From Pteria penguin (lineage: Eukaryota; Mollusca; Bivalvia; Pterioida; Pteriidae): a DNA stretch of 64,000 bases. The notes beneath the pieces are model-generated. The model did not search any database, had not been told where the DNA came from, and saw only the letters and a list, made by a program, of their open reading frames with translations. Shown one piece after another: positions 61,074 to 64,000 of the stretch; the stretch's first letter is position 1, and each line of letters begins with the position of its first letter. The stretch lies in NCBI GenBank assembly GCA_035048485.1, contig CM068580.1, positions 59,384,983-59,448,982 on the forward strand. The letters run 5' to 3'. Both the position numbers and the translations under genes were made by a program.

Positions 61074-61105
<32 letters not shown>

Positions 61106-61153
61106 TGTGTGTGTGTGTGTGTGTGTAGGTGTGTGTGTGTGTGTGTGTGTGTA
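60977..61153. repeat. (TA)n followed by (TG)n
   Basis: About 108 bases of TA with small breaks, then about 68 bases of TG. Confidence 0.95.
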
Positions 61154-62530
61154 TTGTCATGTTGATTGTACTTCCAGTTGTGGAAATCGGATCGGTATTG
61201 CAGATTGTTACTTACATATTTTTATTTATTTATTTATTTTTATTACATTTTTTATATCCTGCTTAAAATGATATTTCCTCAAAGATCCAAATTGCAATAA
61301 TATCGCTGATCTTTTAAAATTAAAGATTTGAAGCAAATGTGAAATTTGTGGCTGTCGCATAGCCAATAAAAGACGTTTAGAGTATCCAGATTTTAAGTCA
61401 GGAGCACTGCTCTCTCCTTTTTATTAAATTTCAAACCACATATAATAGTTACAGTGTTAACTTGATGCATATTTGAATTACCACATGAAGCACTCTAGCT
61501 TCTCTTCGGTTTTATACATTTCTTTGTTGCTGTTTACTTTGAAATGTCTAAAGTTAAATGTCAACGTAAACTTGTAAGCATGACATATTACCATATGAAT
61601 AGATAAAGCCAATATGTAAATCAAAAGGGAACTGGATCAAGCAATGATCTAATTGAGTACCATGTCAATTCTTGGACTGCTTCAGGATAAAAGTCGAAGA
61701 GACAACTGCAAACAAAAGACAACGAATAATAGAAGAAGAACGCACGCTATGTGAACATAAAGAAAAAATACTTCTTGATTCAAAAGGCCGACTGTTGAAA
61801 TAAGCCATGTATTGTAAAGCTTGTAGAAATAATCTGTTTTGTATCTAAATAAAATACACTTTAGCTTGCGTGCTTTCAAGATATTTTGTCCGCTATGTTA
61901 ACTACTTCATCTTTTTTATCATAATTTGGGTGGTGGGTTTAGAAATTATTTTTTATAATATTTTCCAAGGCAATAAAATTATAATATTGTTTTGTTGTTG
62001 TTTAACTTTGACTTTGATATCGAAGCGACTGACTTTCTTTTCGCTGATTGCTTGTTACTACTAACGATATGCTCTTAAATCGTTTACGTTCCAAACTCTG
62101 TGCAGTGTAAATATTACTTAATTTACATGTAGGCACGTTTGATCTAGTTTTATCAGCTACATCTAATTTGTAATCTATTAGTTAAGTCGCACGTAGAAAA
62201 TAGATTTGTGTAAAATTTCCTTTCGCAATACAAATTGGTAATTGGCCTTTTTTTCAAGTATTTTTTTTTTTCAGAAGTGGGGGTGTTATGATTGCAACAT
62301 TGATTGTAAAAATGTGTATGTATCCACAGTATTTCCTTAACAAGTACATATAAGATGTTAACAGATTCCTAGGTTTTCAACAAATAATTTAATTATTTAC
62401 ACATTGACCGCATAACGTATACACAAACGCACGGAGCAAAATTTAGTCTATTTACCGTATAGTTAATGTCCTTTCGAGTAATACATAATCGGGGCCGCAC
62501 GTAAACACCATTCCGATTCGATCTGGATAA
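61154..62530. other. Non-coding stretch
   Basis: A minus-strand hydrophobic frame (61682-61879) is discussed among the rejected items. Nothing else is recognised. Confidence 0.4.
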
Positions 62531-62531
62531 A

Positions 62532-62650
<119 letters not shown>

Positions 62651-62919
62651 AGTGATCTCCAACTGCATAAGAAGTCGGTTTTAAATTGATTAAAATATGC
62701 AGAAATATAAAAATCATTACTGGTTTTTTTTCTTTTCATTTCATTGTATTCTTTCTATCTTGTACATATATTACTATCTCTGTTATTGATGGGACCGCCA
62801 TTCGATCGCAAATCTGATTGGCTAACGTAAAATTGATGCGCGAAATTTCATTTATCACTTCCAAATACAAGATGTACGTAATCGCTCTTGAAAAAAAAGT
62901 TAATTTTGAAAAACTTGCT

Positions 62920-62980
62920 GTCATGTTGGAGTAAGCATGCCCTGTTGACCGGTCATAGCCGCAGTGATAATCATTTCTAA
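62920..62980 (-). repeat. R1 repeat copy, short
   Basis: GGAGTAAGCATGCCCTGTTG and ACCGGTCATAGCCGCAGTG match the R1 complement. Confidence 0.5.
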
Positions 62981-64000
62981 TACTGTTCAAATCCTAATTA
63001 ATAATTACAGTATTCCATTTAATAGAATAGCATTATCATTATGCTACATTATTAAAAATGAAATTTTGTATCAAACAGATTCAATTCTTCGTGGCTTTGA
63101 AAAGAACACTGCCTTGAATAAATTTTAGTAAAAATATATGCATTCCAAAAATTCCTTTTTTTATTTGACATTGTGAGAGTTAAAACACCCCCTCTTCATG
63201 CTTGTTTTCAGTTTGTCATGAAATCGAGATTATATGGTGTAAAGGTGCAATTTGGTTATTACAGCCCAGAAGACTGGAAGTAAGTTAAAACGCGGAATAG
63301 TTGAGAGAGGTGGTTGCGGTCCACAGTATTAGGAACGTGTGTAATAGATGAAAATCTAAGAAAGTTAAAGGTTATCATTCGATCAATATTATTGCACTCA
63401 AGTGCAATATTTGTATTGTTTTGAATGTCGCAATGCTTCAAATGTCGCAAATCGACTGTCATAGTGAGAATGTGAGTTTATTTACATATATTAGATACAC
63501 GAGGAAAGCCAAGATGTCTCAATGGAAAGGGCGTCATCCTCGATTGCCATTCTGAATTATTTTGAAATTTATCATGATTACGTATCTTTATTTTAACAAT
63601 AAATCTAATCGCAAAGGTTACCACTTTCTGAATTCATATTCATTTTTATTATGTAAATCTGCCTTTCAACTGTATTCTTTTTCCAGCTGAAAATATATAA
63701 TGTTGTTCGATATCACGATATCCTGACCCAGGTTATGGCAAATTGTACAATAGTATAAAAAATAAACAGTAAACATTTCTGATTGTGAGTAAAAATCCGA
63801 GTATAAGGGCGAACGACATAATTGTCTATACACCATGAATCTCTCCGGTCGTACATTGATGGAAGTATCAATGTTTTCTTGTTACTGATACAAACATATC
63901 ATTAATTAGGTTACACGTTATGGGTTATTCGATGTAAGAAGCACAATATGAACTGCTCTTTATAATGTAATATATTTTCTCTTTGATTCAGCATCTCTTT
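62981..64000. other. Non-coding stretch to window end
   Basis: A weak tRNA-like head (GATGTCTCAATGGAAAGGGCG at about 63513) may be a decayed SINE. I see no gene. Confidence 0.35.

Noticed and set aside
61682..61879. Hydrophobic minus-strand frame as the missing synaptotagmin anchor exon
   Set aside because: The hydrophobic stretch comes from a pyrimidine-rich run, the frame hits a stop soon after, and no phase-2 donor follows.

Overview
The window is AT-rich animal nuclear DNA, most likely from a marine bivalve mollusc. The evidence is spliced metazoan genes, Penelope-like and LINE retroelements, tRNA-derived SINEs, many short dispersed repeats that resemble mussel-type repeats, and abundant (TA)n, (TG)n and poly-G tracts. 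I could run no database search, so the bivalve assignment is inference.

Two host genes can be supported, both on the minus strand. The first, at 2182-5274, is an uninterrupted 1030-codon reading frame with four N-terminal membrane segments and a long Ser-rich cytoplasmic tail carrying a PPxY motif. It looks like a FAM189/ENTREP-family endosomal membrane protein. The second is a synaptotagmin-15-like gene. I rebuilt it from seven exons spread over 27137-51706. All splice sites are AG/GT and all exon phases agree. The exons encode a linker, a C2A domain, a C2B domain and a terminal WHxL motif. Its 5' exons, including the membrane anchor, were not found; they lie above 51706 or outside the window.

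The most interesting object is a 5'-truncated LINE at about 12255-17538, flanked by a perfect 15-bp target-site duplication. The end of its ORF1 is a NADAR (YbiA-like) domain. Its ORF2 has an apurinic-type endonuclease, an unusual Asp-rich minisatellite-coded linker, reverse transcriptase and a C-terminal zinc-knuckle region. Because the duplication encloses both ORFs, the NADAR segment moved as part of the retroelement. The copy is broken by several frameshifts and by an internal tandem duplication followed by a deletion.

Layout: 1-1300 dispersed repeat array; 2182-5274 ENTREP-like gene; 5467-5795 paired SINE units; 7030-8050 roughly 38-bp minisatellite; 9089-10010 hairpin plus roughly 150-bp tandem units; 12255-17538 LINE; 17950-27000 SINEs, MITEs, foldback elements and microsatellites; 27137-51706 synaptotagmin-like gene, whose 14-kb intron holds a decayed Penelope-like element; 51707-64000 two more Penelope-like fragments, repeats and a long hairpin next to a (TA)n tract. 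There are no operons, no CRISPR array and no bacterial features.
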